Part shown: positions 44,143 through 53,185 of the stretch, in pieces | Numbering within the stretch: position 1 is the stretch's first letter | Layout of the letters: the number at the start of each line of letters is the position of its first letter | Program-made: the position numbers and the translations under genes | From: JAEVLT01 sp044598425 | Lineage (GTDB): Bacteria > Bacillota > Bacilli > Bacillales > Cytobacillaceae | NCBI GenBank assembly: GCA_044598425.1 | Contig: CP172536.1 | Location: 434,001 to 498,000 of the forward strand | Direction: 5' to 3' | Length of the DNA stretch: 64,000 nucleotides | The notes under the pieces: generated by a model | Database searches by the model: none | The model's input: the letters and a program-made list of their open reading frames with translations, nothing else | What the model was told of the DNA's origin: nothing

Positions 44143-45095
44143 GTGTGTGTAAAATATGGGTATTTAGGGAAGCGAGCTTTTACACTAGTTATCTTTTTAT
44201 GTTCAAAAATGCAAGTCGAGGTGTTTATATTGGTATTAGGTAAAAGACACGGATTGAGCGGAACTAAAGTTTATAAAGTATGGAAAACTATAAGACTTAA
44301 ATGTTATGGAAGTAATATAGATACCGTTATAAAGGTAAACATTTATGGATCTGTGATGAATGGAGAGAGGATCCTGAAGCTTTTGTAAATTGGGCCGTGC
44401 ACAATGGTTATCAAGAAGGGTTAGAATTAGCTAGGAAAGACAAGGATGACGGGTATTACCCTGAAAATTGTATTTTTGTTGGAAAGAAAGAAACCAGTAA
44501 AACTCATGGAATGAGATGGACAAGATTATATAATATTTGGTCTCTCATGCATTCAAGATGTGAAAGTCCAAATTTAGATTATTATGAACGATATGGAGGA
44601 AGAGGAATTTCTGTTGTGATGATTGGAAGAGTTTGAAGCCTTTGAAGAATGGGCATTGAACAACGGTTATGACGATGGTTTGTCGATTGATAGAATAGAT
44701 GTAAATGGAAATTATGAACCTGGAAACTGCAAATGGAGTACGAATCTTGAACAATCAAGAAATAATAGGAATAGTGTGTACATACCTATTAATGGTGAGA
44801 GTAAAACGATTGGAGAATGGGCAGAAATTAGTGGTCTCCCCTATAAAACCATACAAAGAAGGGTCCGTACCGGATGTAAGGAAGACGACCTCTTGGCACC
44901 AATCGGAGAACATTGGCACATGTAGAAATTAACGGAATAATTAAACCGTTGAGTGTGTGGGCAAAAGAAGCCGGACTGCAGTATACAACTGTTCAAAGAA
45001 GATATAAAAGAGGTGTTAGAGGCGAAGATTTACTTAAGAAGCGAAGGCTGAATAATAAGGCGCATATTCAATTAACCTTTGACCTGGATTCCTAA
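44143..45095 (+). pseudogene. HNH/AP2-like homing-type gene, frameshifted, with duplicated modules
   Basis: Four frames in succession carry parts of one protein. They are 44143-44388 (frame 1), 44397-44636 (frame 3), 44623-44925 (frame 1) and 44913-45095 (frame 3). Reading across the shifts gives an HGLSGTKVYKVW module and WICDEWREDPEAF, then a second copy (HGMRWTRLYNIWSLMHSRC and DGLSIDRIDVNGNYEPGNCK). Two HTH-like tails follow (IGEWAEISGLPYKTIQRRV and LSVWAKEAGLQYTTVQRRY). These patterns resemble phage HNH/AP2 proteins. At least three frameshifts make it a pseudogene. The clearest is near 44610-44625. Confidence 0.7.
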
Positions 45096-45155
45096 TAATT
45101 AAATTGCTTTCGATTTGGAGCACCACCCGTCTTTTCAAAAGGGTTAACAGGTGTT

Positions 45156-45545
45156 TTGTATTTCATAATTATCCAAGCTGCAGACATAGTCAGGATGATG
45201 GTACAATTGAATAAAGAAATTGAGGAAGAAGCAAAACAAAGGGATGATTTGGGCTTATCTGATGAAGAAATTGAGTTCTTTAAAGTAATAATTTCATTGG
45301 AATTGGATGTCTTTGATAATCAATTTATAGCTGACTTGATCCATAAAACTGTTAAAGAAGTTAAAAACAGCTCTCAGTTGATCTGACAAGTGAACATCGA
45401 CATCTATGATAAAGTAAAACTAGCGGTAAAAAGAATGCTCATACGAGAAAAAATCACAGGAAAACAACTTGAGTTTATAACAAATTCTGTAATAAAAAGG
45501 ATGAGGAACAATAAAGAGATTGGCCACAGAATGCAAAGGTTATAA
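45156..45545 (+). pseudogene. hsdR: Remnant of type I restriction HsdR C-terminus
   Basis: One reading frame from 45156 to TAA 45543-45545 is interrupted by a single in-frame TGA at 45384-45386. Before it are 76 residues with the pattern of the HsdR C-terminal helical region (LNKEIEEEAKQRDDLGLSDEEIEFF). After it, from GTG 45390, come 51 residues (YDKVKLAVKRMLIREKITGKQL), like the last helices of HsdR. No motor or nuclease part exists nearby. This is a pattern-based call. Confidence 0.55.
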
Positions 45546-45564
45546 TATTAATAGAATCCAATAT

Positions 45565-45619
45565 ACTCCCTTAAAGGATACAGATTAAAAATATCTGGTT
45601 ATCCTGGGGAGTTTTTTTA
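45565..45619 (+). terminator. Terminator before the ABC-3C operon
   Basis: ACTCCC-TTAA-AGGATA pairs with TATCCT-GG-GGAGT and is followed by TTTTTTTAT. It isolates the defence operon that starts at 45709. Confidence 0.75.
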
Positions 45620-45708
45620 TTGATAAGTATTGTAAATATTTTCATAGTTTGGAATAATAATTTTAGACTTTTACAAGGGAATGACAATTTAGAAGAAGGT
45701 GATTTTAA

Positions 45709-45888
45709 ATGACAATTGATTGGACAACAGTTTTAACTCATCTCCTAACGCTTCTCCTTGGGGCAACAGGAGGATATTTGTTTAAATCTATAAGGGTAAA
45801 CCAAAACACAAATGAAACAAAAGGAAAGAATAGTCCTATTTTCACAAATAAAGGTGATGTTAAAGGTAACTTTGGTGATCGGAAATGA
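45709..45888 (+). CDS. 59-aa membrane peptide of the ABC-3C operon
   Basis: A small gene from ATG 45709 to TGA 45886-45888, with AAGAAGGTGATTTTAA upstream. It encodes one transmembrane segment (VLTHLLTLLLGATGGYLF, residues ~8-25) and a hydrophilic tail. The tail contains NSPIFTNKGDVKGNF (residues 41-55), which resembles YSPVFNNDGNVYQQN near the N terminus of the next protein. It overlaps the next gene by 4 bases (ATGA). It is too short for a default ORF cut-off. The shared motif suggests assembly with its neighbour at the membrane; this is inference. Confidence 0.7.
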   Translation: MTIDWTTVLTHLLTLLLGATGGYLFKSIRVNQNTNETKGKNSPIFTNKGDVKGNFGDRK

Positions 45889-46457
45889 CGAGGAGTAAAA
45901 CCACCACAAGTGGCGATTACAGCCCAGTCTTTAATAATGATGGTAATGTATATCAGCAAAACGTTATACATTTAAGAAGTGAAGTGATTAATCCATATAA
46001 TTTAAAAAAGGTAATTGACTTTTTGGAATTTGAGCTAGTGGATGAATTGGAAGCTAATCAAAGAGTACAAGATGATGATGGATTAAAAAGAATAAACATC
46101 GCTGCAAAGAACGAAATAAATAACTTAGAAGAAGAAGGTTGTAATGATTACAACAGTGTCATAATTGAAAGTAGCATTTATTTTAAAACTATTAAAGATA
46201 TATTATCTGATCCTCGTAATAAAGTTTTAAGGAAATCCTACAATAATATAAAGAAGACTATTAATAATAAAATTCCTATTATCAAACGAGAAAAAAATTA
46301 TTTTAGTGAAGTTTTGAATGATATTATTGATAGGTTTCTAAATTCTAATGATATTGACATCTTAGAGAATGAGGAAATGGTGAGTGTTGTAATACATTTT
46401 ATGTATTACATATGTCACATTGGAGAAAACGGTGATAACAATGCTGAAACCGGATAA
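45885..46457 (+). CDS. ABC-3C system C-terminal-domain component (effector side)
   Basis: A 190-aa protein with an N-terminal YSPVFNNDGNVYQQNV motif and an alpha-helical body (NPYNLKKVIDFLEFELVDEL, then repeated helices). It resembles proteins annotated as ABC-three-component-system C-terminal-domain proteins, the adaptor between the ATPase module and the effector. In this operon it may be the effector or adaptor linked to the upstream membrane peptide. The start overlaps the peptide gene by 4 bases and its end overlaps the middle component by 17 bases. Confidence 0.6.
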   Translation: MTRSKTTTSGDYSPVFNNDGNVYQQNVIHLRSEVINPYNLKKVIDFLEFELVDELEANQRVQDDDGLKRINIAAKNEINNLEEEGCNDYNSVIIESSIYFKTIKDILSDPRNKVLRKSYNNIKKTINNKIPIIKREKNYFSEVLNDIIDRFLNSNDIDILENEEMVSVVIHFMYYICHIGENGDNNAETG

Positions 46458-46680
46458 ATTTACAGAATTAAATAGAAGTTTAATTTATGCAGTGGCTTTA
46501 TTAATAAAGGTGTTCAAAGAAAATGGATACAAATGTAGCTACGGAAATCTTTTTAATGCATTAGAAAAGCATATTGGTGATGATACCCTGTATTTGTTTT
46601 TACCTGCTGTAGATTTTTTATTCCTTCTAGGTAAGGTTGACTACGATATTGAATCTGACGTCTTGGAGATGAAAATATGA
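46441..46680 (+). CDS. ABC-3C middle component (MC6-like)
   Basis: A 79-aa helical protein matching the small middle component class of ABC-3C systems: a starting PDKFTELNRSLIYAVALLIK, a DDTLYLFLPAVDFLFLLGKV segment and an acidic end. The frame opens at a TTG 46420, but ATG 46441 gives the family-like N terminus. It overlaps the genes on both sides. Middle components bridge the ATPase and the C-terminal-domain protein. Confidence 0.65.
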   Translation: MLKPDKFTELNRSLIYAVALLIKVFKENGYKCSYGNLFNALEKHIGDDTLYLFLPAVDFLFLLGKVDYDIESDVLEMKI

Positions 46681-48443
46681 AATTATCAAGACTATATTCT
46701 GATGATTCAAGGTTTAAAAATATAAAATTTAAAAATGGATTAAATATCATTTTTGGTTATGTTCAAAATAAAAATGTAAATGATCCTCATAATCTTGGGA
46801 AAAGTGCACTTGTCCATTTGATAGATTTCATGCTACTTAAGGAAGTAAAAAAGGGCAGCTATTTTTATAACAAGAAAAAGGTTTTTAAGGATCATACATT
46901 TTATTTAGAATTAGAATTAAATAATGGTGAATTTTTAACAATTAGAAGATCTTTTAATAACATAACAAGAGTAGACATAAAAATACTTGAATATTCATCA
47001 GAACTATTAGAATGTGATGAATGGGATTACACAAATTTAGTTCTAAATACTACGAGTGAAAATGTTATTCCGGCAACAACCATTTTAAATGAGAATTTAA
47101 ACTTTGATATACTAAGAAATTATGATTATAGAAAATTAGTAGGTTATTTTATTAGGACTCAAAACGATTATAGTGATGTTTTCCAATTAAAAAAGTTCTC
47201 AAGTTCTACAGACCAAGTATGGAAACCCTTTGTGTATGAATTACTAGGATTTGAGAGTGACGTACTTTTAAAGAGATACGAACTAAATAATGAAATTGAA
47301 AATTTAAAAACAAAAATAAAAAATATGGAGGACTATTATAGTGCCTCAGATATAGATAGAATAAATGGGCAAATAGATATTTTGACTAGAGAAAAAGATA
47401 TGTTGGAACAAGATCTTGACTCATTTAACTTTTATTTAAATGAAAAACAGATTAGTAAAGAATTAATTAAAGAGATTGAAAACAAATCAATTTCTTTACA
47501 AAATAAAGTTTATAATCTAAGGTCTGATATTGAACTTATTGAAAACTCCTTAGCTACTAAAGAGTTTCTTGATTTTGACTATATTAAAGAATTGTTTACC
47601 GAAGTCGAAATATATTTTAGTGATCAATTAGAAAAATCCTATGAAGAGTTAATAAATTTTAATAAGTCTTTAATTGAAGATAGAAGACTGCATCTATCAA
47701 AGCTTCTCTCTGACAAGAAAGTAGAACTTAAGATAGTTGATGATAAGTTAAAAGAGTTAGGTAAACAACGTTCAAATATCTTAAATGTATTGCAAGATAA
47801 CGATGTAATAAATAAATACAAACATTTGCGATCTAATTTAATTGAAAAAGAAAAGAGTATCCAAAGTCTTGAGACACAAAAAGAAATAATTTTACAGACC
47901 AGAACTGATATTAAAGAGTTAAATGAAAAGAAAAAGGAACTTGAAATAATTAATGAAACAATTGATGCGAAAATAGAAAGTGGAAACAAAGTTTTAAATG
48001 ATATTAGGTATCTTTTTAAGACTTATTTTGAAAAAATAACAAGTAAGAATGGAATAATTGATATCTCAACTAATACAACATCGAATGTTGAGTTTAATGC
48101 TGGTATAATTACAGATAATGGAACTTTAACACATGAAGATGAAGGATTCTCATATCGAAAAATGCTATGTATGTGTTTTGATTTAGCTATATTAAGCTAT
48201 TATTCCAATAAAAGTTTCTTTAAATTTCTATACCATGATGGACCCTTTGAAGCATTGCATGAGAATCGAAAAGAGTCCTATCTTGAATTTATTGAAGATT
48301 ATTGTGCTGATAATGATGTACAATATATTATTAGCTTAATAGATTCAGATGTCTCTTTAGATAAATTGAATAAAGAAGATATTGTATGTAAACTTGAACA
48401 AAATGAAGATGGATCTGGAGCTTTGTTCGGATTTAAGTATTAA
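46677..48443 (+). CDS. DUF2326/ABC-3C ATPase, SMC-like
   Basis: A 588-aa ABC ATPase with SMC-like architecture. The Walker A-like loop HNLGKSALVHLID is near residues 39-51. A long coiled coil runs from about 200 to 440. The C-terminal ATPase lobe carries GFSYRKMLCMCFDLAI (~490), a Walker B-like FLYHDGPFEAL (~519) and YIISLIDSDV. These features match the DUF2326 family of ABC-three-component conflict systems. The 4-base overlap with the middle component indicates one operon. There is no frameshift or lesion, so the system appears intact. Activation by DNA or phage signals is a known idea for SMC-like ATPases; its target here is unknown. Confidence 0.8.
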   Translation: MKLSRLYSDDSRFKNIKFKNGLNIIFGYVQNKNVNDPHNLGKSALVHLIDFMLLKEVKKGSYFYNKKKVFKDHTFYLELELNNGEFLTIRRSFNNITRVDIKILEYSSELLECDEWDYTNLVLNTTSENVIPATTILNENLNFDILRNYDYRKLVGYFIRTQNDYSDVFQLKKFSSSTDQVWKPFVYELLGFESDVLLKRYELNNEIENLKTKIKNMEDYYSASDIDRINGQIDILTREKDMLEQDLDSFNFYLNEKQISKELIKEIENKSISLQNKVYNLRSDIELIENSLATKEFLDFDYIKELFTEVEIYFSDQLEKSYEELINFNKSLIEDRRLHLSKLLSDKKVELKIVDDKLKELGKQRSNILNVLQDNDVINKYKHLRSNLIEKEKSIQSLETQKEIILQTRTDIKELNEKKKELEIINETIDAKIESGNKVLNDIRYLFKTYFEKITSKNGIIDISTNTTSNVEFNAGIITDNGTLTHEDEGFSYRKMLCMCFDLAILSYYSNKSFFKFLYHDGPFEALHENRKESYLEFIEDYCADNDVQYIISLIDSDVSLDKLNKEDIVCKLEQNEDGSGALFGFKY

Positions 48444-48450
48444 AATTGGA

Positions 48451-48619
48451 TTGCTTTATAAAAAAATCAGCTTATAATATAATAATGTTAAGGGTATAGG
48501 TACTGGTAATATCTATAGCCGAGCAATTGCCGATGAAGAGCGGCCAGCTTAATATTATGGATGAAAGTAATCACCCCATCAGCCATTCACAAGTATTTGC
48601 TAGGGGTGATTACTTTTTT
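48451..48619 (+). ncRNA. Candidate small RNA with own promoter and terminator
   Basis: TTGCTT (48451-48456) and TATAAT (48473-48478) are separated by 16 bases. The predicted start near 48486 is followed by two small hairpins (GGTATAG/CTATAGCC and GCCG...CGGC). Then comes a perfect 12-bp terminator stem, AGTAATCACCCC (48566-48577) with GGGGTGATTACT (48603-48614), and a T run. No ribosome site plus frame was seen, so a transcript of about 130 nt is plausible. It lies 8 bases after the ATPase stop and could instead be the operon terminator region. The remainder of 48620-48872 shows nothing. Confidence 0.55.
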
Positions 48620-48872
48620 ATCGGCTTATAATCAATTTAAATTTAATTATCAGATAATTACAATAATTTAATCGCAGGATTTATAACCATTGCATTTAAG
48701 CTCAGTGGTAATATGTCAAGCACAAAAAATTAAAGAATTGGAAATTATTTTGCCTTAAAGACGAAAAACCCCTATAAAAGGGTATACCAAATAAACCTCG
48801 CACTTTTTTCATTATTTTTCCATTTTTTAGTGTGCGAAGCTGGGCATTTGGAAGGATGTGAAAGAGTATTTC

Positions 48873-50108
48873 TTAGTCTCTCCTTTCCGGTGGTGTGTAC
48901 AATTGATTGGTGCTTAGTAGAGAATACACCAACCGTACCAATTTTCTTGCGGTTAAGACGAGAGCACGTTTGTGCTGATGTTTTGCAACTTCATTAAATT
49001 TCTTGTTGTAAAACGCTTTGTATTCAGAATCATATTTACGAATAGATTCTGCAGCTTGAATGAGATAATATCTTAAATATTTATTTCCGGTTCTCATGCG
49101 GCTTGTTTCCTCGGATTCATACTCACCAGATTGGTATTGATTCCAAACAAGTCCTGCATATTTAGCCAATGAATGATGGTTTTTAAAACGTCTTATATCA
49201 CCAATCTCGGCGATTAAACCAGCTGTAAACACGTCGCCAATTCCTTTAACGGATGTTAATGTTTGTGGAATGCCTTTCATGAGTTTGGCAATCTCTTTAT
49301 CCAAGCGTTTTACCTGTGATTCCATATGTTGAATGGTGCTTAACGTAACGGATAAAGAAATATTCACTGGATCTTGCATGGCTTTGTCTAAACGATAGGA
49401 AGTTCGAGCCAACTTTTGAAGATACTTGGCCAATTCCTCTGGGTTTTCAAAGCGATTTTTACCTTTATTCTGTAGAAATTTAACCAGATCTTCAATACTC
49501 ATTTCGGCAATCGTTTCAGGCTCTAACTCTTCAATCACAGCTAAGCTAGTAGTACCAAATGTATTCGAAAAGGGATTGTCTTGACGCAATCCACTGAATT
49601 TCAAGAAAAGCTGATTTAAAAAATAGGTTTTATTTCGCCCAATTTCTTTCATGAAATGAAATCTCGTTCTTGTAAGGCGTTGCAGAGCTTCATATTGAAC
49701 TGCATCTTTCATTTCATTAGGTAGTCGACCAAATCGCAAGTGGTCAGCGATGACCCAGGCATCTATTCGGTCGTTCTTTGGCAAAGAATCATAGCCTTTC
49801 TTGAAACGAGCGACTTTTCTCGCATTTATCGTGTAGATAAAGGATTGGAAACGAGGTTCATAACCCTTCAATTGATCTTTAAGGTAGTGGGCAAGATGCC
49901 AACTGTATTGATCTGTGGCTTCCATTCCAATTTTTAGTTGTGTTACCTGACTCTTTTCCGCTGCTTCTAACATACGTTTGATCAGGGTATCGGCCCCGGA
50001 TTGATCATTAGAAACAGAAAAGTCAGCCAATGAATTACCGTCCTCTTTCATGAAATGGACATGATGAGAACGTAAGCTCACATCTACACCAACAAGCATT
50101 TGTGACAT
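48873..50108 (-). CDS. IS110-family transposase
   Basis: A 411-aa DEDD-type transposase of the IS110 family. The N-terminal RuvC-like domain starts LVGVDVSLRSHHV (first Asp at residue 8) and continues to GMEATDQYSWHLA. The C-terminal transposase_20 domain has SVKGIGDVFTAGLIAEIGDIRRF and GNKYLRYYLIQA (catalytic Ser region). ATG 50108 follows GGAGGTGATAGGT; an upstream TTG is in frame. No terminal inverted repeats are expected in IS110 and the exact ends were not determined. Confidence 0.93.
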   Translation of the reverse strand: MSQMLVGVDVSLRSHHVHFMKEDGNSLADFSVSNDQSGADTLIKRMLEAAEKSQVTQLKIGMEATDQYSWHLAHYLKDQLKGYEPRFQSFIYTINARKVARFKKGYDSLPKNDRIDAWVIADHLRFGRLPNEMKDAVQYEALQRLTRTRFHFMKEIGRNKTYFLNQLFLKFSGLRQDNPFSNTFGTTSLAVIEELEPETIAEMSIEDLVKFLQNKGKNRFENPEELAKYLQKLARTSYRLDKAMQDPVNISLSVTLSTIQHMESQVKRLDKEIAKLMKGIPQTLTSVKGIGDVFTAGLIAEIGDIRRFKNHHSLAKYAGLVWNQYQSGEYESEETSRMRTGNKYLRYYLIQAAESIRKYDSEYKAFYNKKFNEVAKHQHKRALVLTARKLVRLVYSLLSTNQLYTPPERRD

Positions 50109-50594
50109 ACCTATCACCTCCAAAAGCTAAAGTAATCAAGTACGTTTCAGACCTGGGTGCCCACAGGATTCCAACTAGCTTATAGTTTGTAATGGAATTT
50201 TTATATAAAAGGCTCTTCTTAGAGGAAAGTCGGTCAAAGTGAGAAAGAGCTATAGCTATTGGAGGAGGAGCATAAAGGGTAATAGAATTTATAACTGCTC
50301 TTTTTTAAAATGCATATGATGTATATATGCTTGTAATATGTTTGTATCAATCTGGTAATGCACAAAAGCTGTTATTAATCACCCTGTTTGTCGGTAATTT
50401 CGGAACCGACTTTGGCGGTGATTTTTTTAATTTGTAACCGACATTTTCGCTGGTGATATTTATTCACCTTAGAAATTGACGGAATCTATTATCCGTAGTT
50501 TGGCGAATATATATAATGCTGAAAAGGGGGAAGCTGACCACCCGGTCTAGCTTCCCCCTTTACTAAATATCAACCTGATAGGTTTCATTGGGTT
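50109..50594. other. Noncoding region between IS110 transposase and the transposition module
   Basis: About 490 bases. The part nearest the transposase (50109-50330) should contain the IS110 noncoding end, in which a bridge RNA is expected, transcribed leftward. At about 50390-50470 two imperfect repeats (AACCGAC-TTT-GGCGGTGAT and AACCGAC-TTTTC-GCTGGTGAT) resemble transposase-binding sites and may be one end of the TniA/TniB-type element. A terminator lies at 50526-50558. Confidence 0.45.
50526..50558 (-). terminator. Terminator of the transposition operon
   Basis: A perfect 10-bp stem, GGGGGAAGCT (50526-50535) with AGCTTCCCCC (50549-50558), is flanked by CCTTTTC on the leftward side. It ends the leftward genes. 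Confidence 0.75.
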
Positions 50595-50798
50595 TCAAAT
50601 AAATTTCGTGTCATTACGGCCAACGATAATATACCATTTCATACCAAGTTCCATCCGGCATGAAAGTTTCCTTCCACCCCTAAGGTGTAGCTCAAACCAA
50701 TCACCACAACGAACCTTGTAACCAGTGTCGTCACCCCAAAAGACGACCCAACAATCAAGAGCCTCATTATATTTCATGTCTTTCCAACGGCTTTTCAT
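50595..50798 (-). CDS. DUF5348 domain protein
   Basis: A 67-aa beta-rich protein with DUF5348 features: YNEALDCWVVFWGDDTGY, GDWFELHLRGG and MKWYIIVGRND. The start at 50798 has a GGGGGGAG site. It is the last gene of the leftward TniA/TniB-type unit. The function of the family is not established. Confidence 0.7.
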   Translation of the reverse strand: MKSRWKDMKYNEALDCWVVFWGDDTGYKVRCGDWFELHLRGGRKLSCRMELGMKWYIIVGRNDTKFI

Positions 50799-50820
50799 CT
50801 TAGTTTCTCCCCCCATCATC

Positions 50821-51624
50821 CTAGAATTCTTTATATTCGTTTAAGATTCGATCTACATGCATCGCATCGACTAGTTTTTCCTTTCGTACAACGGCATCAA
50901 GTAAGCAGGCAGTACACACATTGTTGATCTCACGCGGAATACCACGGGTATGCCCATATATCGCGTCAATGGCCTCACCTGTAAAAATCGGATGCTTTGC
51001 ACCCGCTGTTTCAAGCTGATGTTCAATATATTTTCGTGTTTCCTCTCGTTCCAATCCCCCCAGATGATAGCGGACATTCATACGCTGTGTAATTGGTTTA
51101 AATAGACGCATCTGAAGCGTTGAACGCAATTCTGGCTGTCCAACCATCACCAATGCCAACGGGGACACACTATCAATTTGGAAATTGGTCAAAAAGCGAA
51201 TTTCTTGAAGCATATCTCCTTGCAGGAGATGAGCTTCATCAATTATCACAACTGCAGTTTTTTGTTGATTTTCATACAAATCCCAGACGGCATGTTCAAA
51301 TTGACGCTTCGTCTCACTTCGCAAAAATTTAGGTGGGATCCCGAAATGATGTAAAAGTTCTCTGTAAAAATCCCTTGGTTTAAGAGAGGAATCACATAGA
51401 TAAATAAATTGATATTTTGTGAGATCCAATCCGTCCCGAAGGGACCGGATGGCTGTTGATTTTCCCGCCCCAATTTCCCCAGTAACTAAACCAAACGAAC
51501 GTGTTTTGACCATGTATTGTAACCGGGCTACACATTGTTGAAAGGAACTTGATTGATATAAATCCTCCGTCGGAATTTCCTTTGTAAAAGGGGTACGATC
51601 CCATCCGAAAAAATGACTAATCAT
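50821..51624 (-). CDS. TniB/ExeA-like AAA ATPase of a transposition module
   Basis: A 267-aa AAA+ ATPase. Walker A GEIGAGKST is at residues 49-57, Walker B is in VVIIDEAHLL near 130, and a sensor-type VMVGQPELR follows. It matches the ATP-dependent regulator partner (TniB/MuB/ExeA type) of DDE transposases of the Tn5053/Tn7 type, which selects target DNA. Its start overlaps the end of the transposase gene by 8 bases. Confidence 0.85.
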   Translation of the reverse strand: MISHFFGWDRTPFTKEIPTEDLYQSSSFQQCVARLQYMVKTRSFGLVTGEIGAGKSTAIRSLRDGLDLTKYQFIYLCDSSLKPRDFYRELLHHFGIPPKFLRSETKRQFEHAVWDLYENQQKTAVVIIDEAHLLQGDMLQEIRFLTNFQIDSVSPLALVMVGQPELRSTLQMRLFKPITQRMNVRYHLGGLEREETRKYIEHQLETAGAKHPIFTGEAIDAIYGHTRGIPREINNVCTACLLDAVVRKEKLVDAMHVDRILNEYKEF

Positions 51625-53008
51625 ACAGATTCTCCCCTTCCATAAGGCTCACAAAGCCACCCTGATGTTTTTGTTTTTGTTGTTCCTGATATTCCTCATA
51701 GACAAGCTCGATATAATTAAGTCCTGTTTTCAGAGTTGTTTCTTCTGTATCCGGTTGCTGGCTTTCCTTTGGTTTATCCCATTTCATGGAGCGCTGTTCC
51801 ATTACAACGGCATCTTTCAATCTTTTTTCATCTTTCCAAACCTGTATGATGGACATATCATAAGGGTCGAAACGTAGCTGAATTTTCTCACCAACTAAAC
51901 CCGGCTCCACTTCATAAGCTACCCCCATTAGTGAAATGCAGTTCGTTTTATCAACTTTGCGTGTTTCTTCTAAAAGGAAAACCTCCATCAATTCATTTGG
52001 CGGAATCATTCGGATGGGGCGATCGCATTTGCGATACCGATCCTCCGGTCGCTGTTTAAAGCTGTTATGGACTTTTTGGTGGTAAGCGACCTCTAGCCAC
52101 GCTGCGAAAAATCGATTTAAATCGGCTATGGTTATGATTTTCCCTTGTTCAATTAAGTCATATGCTTCCGGAACGAAGCTCTGATCCACAAAACGGAAGA
52201 ATTTTTCTTGCTTTCCACGACCTTGGGGGCGATAGGGTCTAGTATGTTTAAGCTGTGTCCCCAATCTTCCACAAATTCTGGCAAAATGGTGAGAGGAATA
52301 GATTGCTCCATTATCGACATACACCATTTCAGGAACTCCATGTTTTAAGATGGCCTTTTTTAAACAATCCTCTAACCGCGGCACACGCTCTTCAAAATAA
52401 AACTGTGCGTGAACTACGTACCGGCTGTAATCATCAAGGAATACAACCAGATAAGCCATTTTTTTCTTCCCCTTTTTTTCGGGATGGGGTAAATAGAGGG
52501 TGTGCTGGACATCCCCTTGCCAACAGGCATTGCGATATTCTGCCTCAAATCTCCGAAAGGAGTCCTTGTTTTCCTTTTCCATTGCCTTTTTTGTCATTCC
52601 CCGACGTCTGAGTTGTTTAGAAAGAGTGCTCTCTTTCAGATCCCCTGGCTGAACAAATTTGGCAAGCTCCAAGATGGCCATAATTTGCTGAACACTTCTA
52701 GTTGGATTTTCTCTCTTTAAGGCAATGGCCTTTTCAAGAACCTCCGGTTCGATTGCCTTGGACCTAAGTTGATCTGCCCGTGGAGAAGGTTTTAATGCAT
52801 CCCATCCACCCTCTCTGTATGCTTTCATGTATCTTTCTAATGTCCGAACACTTATTTTTTGGGCAGTACTGAATGGAATGTCATAAGAATGCCTAGCAAT
52901 TTCCTTTAGCAGCTGTGCCTGTTCTCCTGATTCCAATTTGCCCGTTACCAATGGGGCGATGAGTCCATAACGAAAATTGGCAATCTCTTGTCTTTGTTTC
53001 TCGTCCAA
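51617..53008 (-). CDS. TniA-like DDE transposase (rve fold)
   Basis: A 463-aa transposase. The N-terminal HTH part includes KISVRTLERYMKAYREGGWDAL. The catalytic core has WQGDVQHTLYL (first Asp), YVDNGAIYSS (second Asp) and a late KQEKFFR Glu, followed by a Mu-type C-terminal beta-barrel. It pairs with the TniB-like ATPase. TTG 53008 follows AAGGAGAG. The rve core and partner gene set it apart from simple IS elements. Confidence 0.88.
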   Translation of the reverse strand: MDEKQRQEIANFRYGLIAPLVTGKLESGEQAQLLKEIARHSYDIPFSTAQKISVRTLERYMKAYREGGWDALKPSPRADQLRSKAIEPEVLEKAIALKRENPTRSVQQIMAILELAKFVQPGDLKESTLSKQLRRRGMTKKAMEKENKDSFRRFEAEYRNACWQGDVQHTLYLPHPEKKGKKKMAYLVVFLDDYSRYVVHAQFYFEERVPRLEDCLKKAILKHGVPEMVYVDNGAIYSSHHFARICGRLGTQLKHTRPYRPQGRGKQEKFFRFVDQSFVPEAYDLIEQGKIITIADLNRFFAAWLEVAYHQKVHNSFKQRPEDRYRKCDRPIRMIPPNELMEVFLLEETRKVDKTNCISLMGVAYEVEPGLVGEKIQLRFDPYDMSIIQVWKDEKRLKDAVVMEQRSMKWDKPKESQQPDTEETTLKTGLNYIELVYEEYQEQQKQKHQGGFVSLMEGENLYD

Positions 53009-53185
53009 TTCTAATCTCTCCTTCTATGAATATTCCATAAAATTATGGCACACAAGGCCCATTTCGACAGGAGTGCTCATTTTGTTGGACGGTTAGTTGT
53101 AAATAGGGAAATTTTAGGTGAAACAGGGTGTCAAATAGAAGAATCACATTCTTCTTCGATTGTGACGGTAGGATTATGGCTCATA

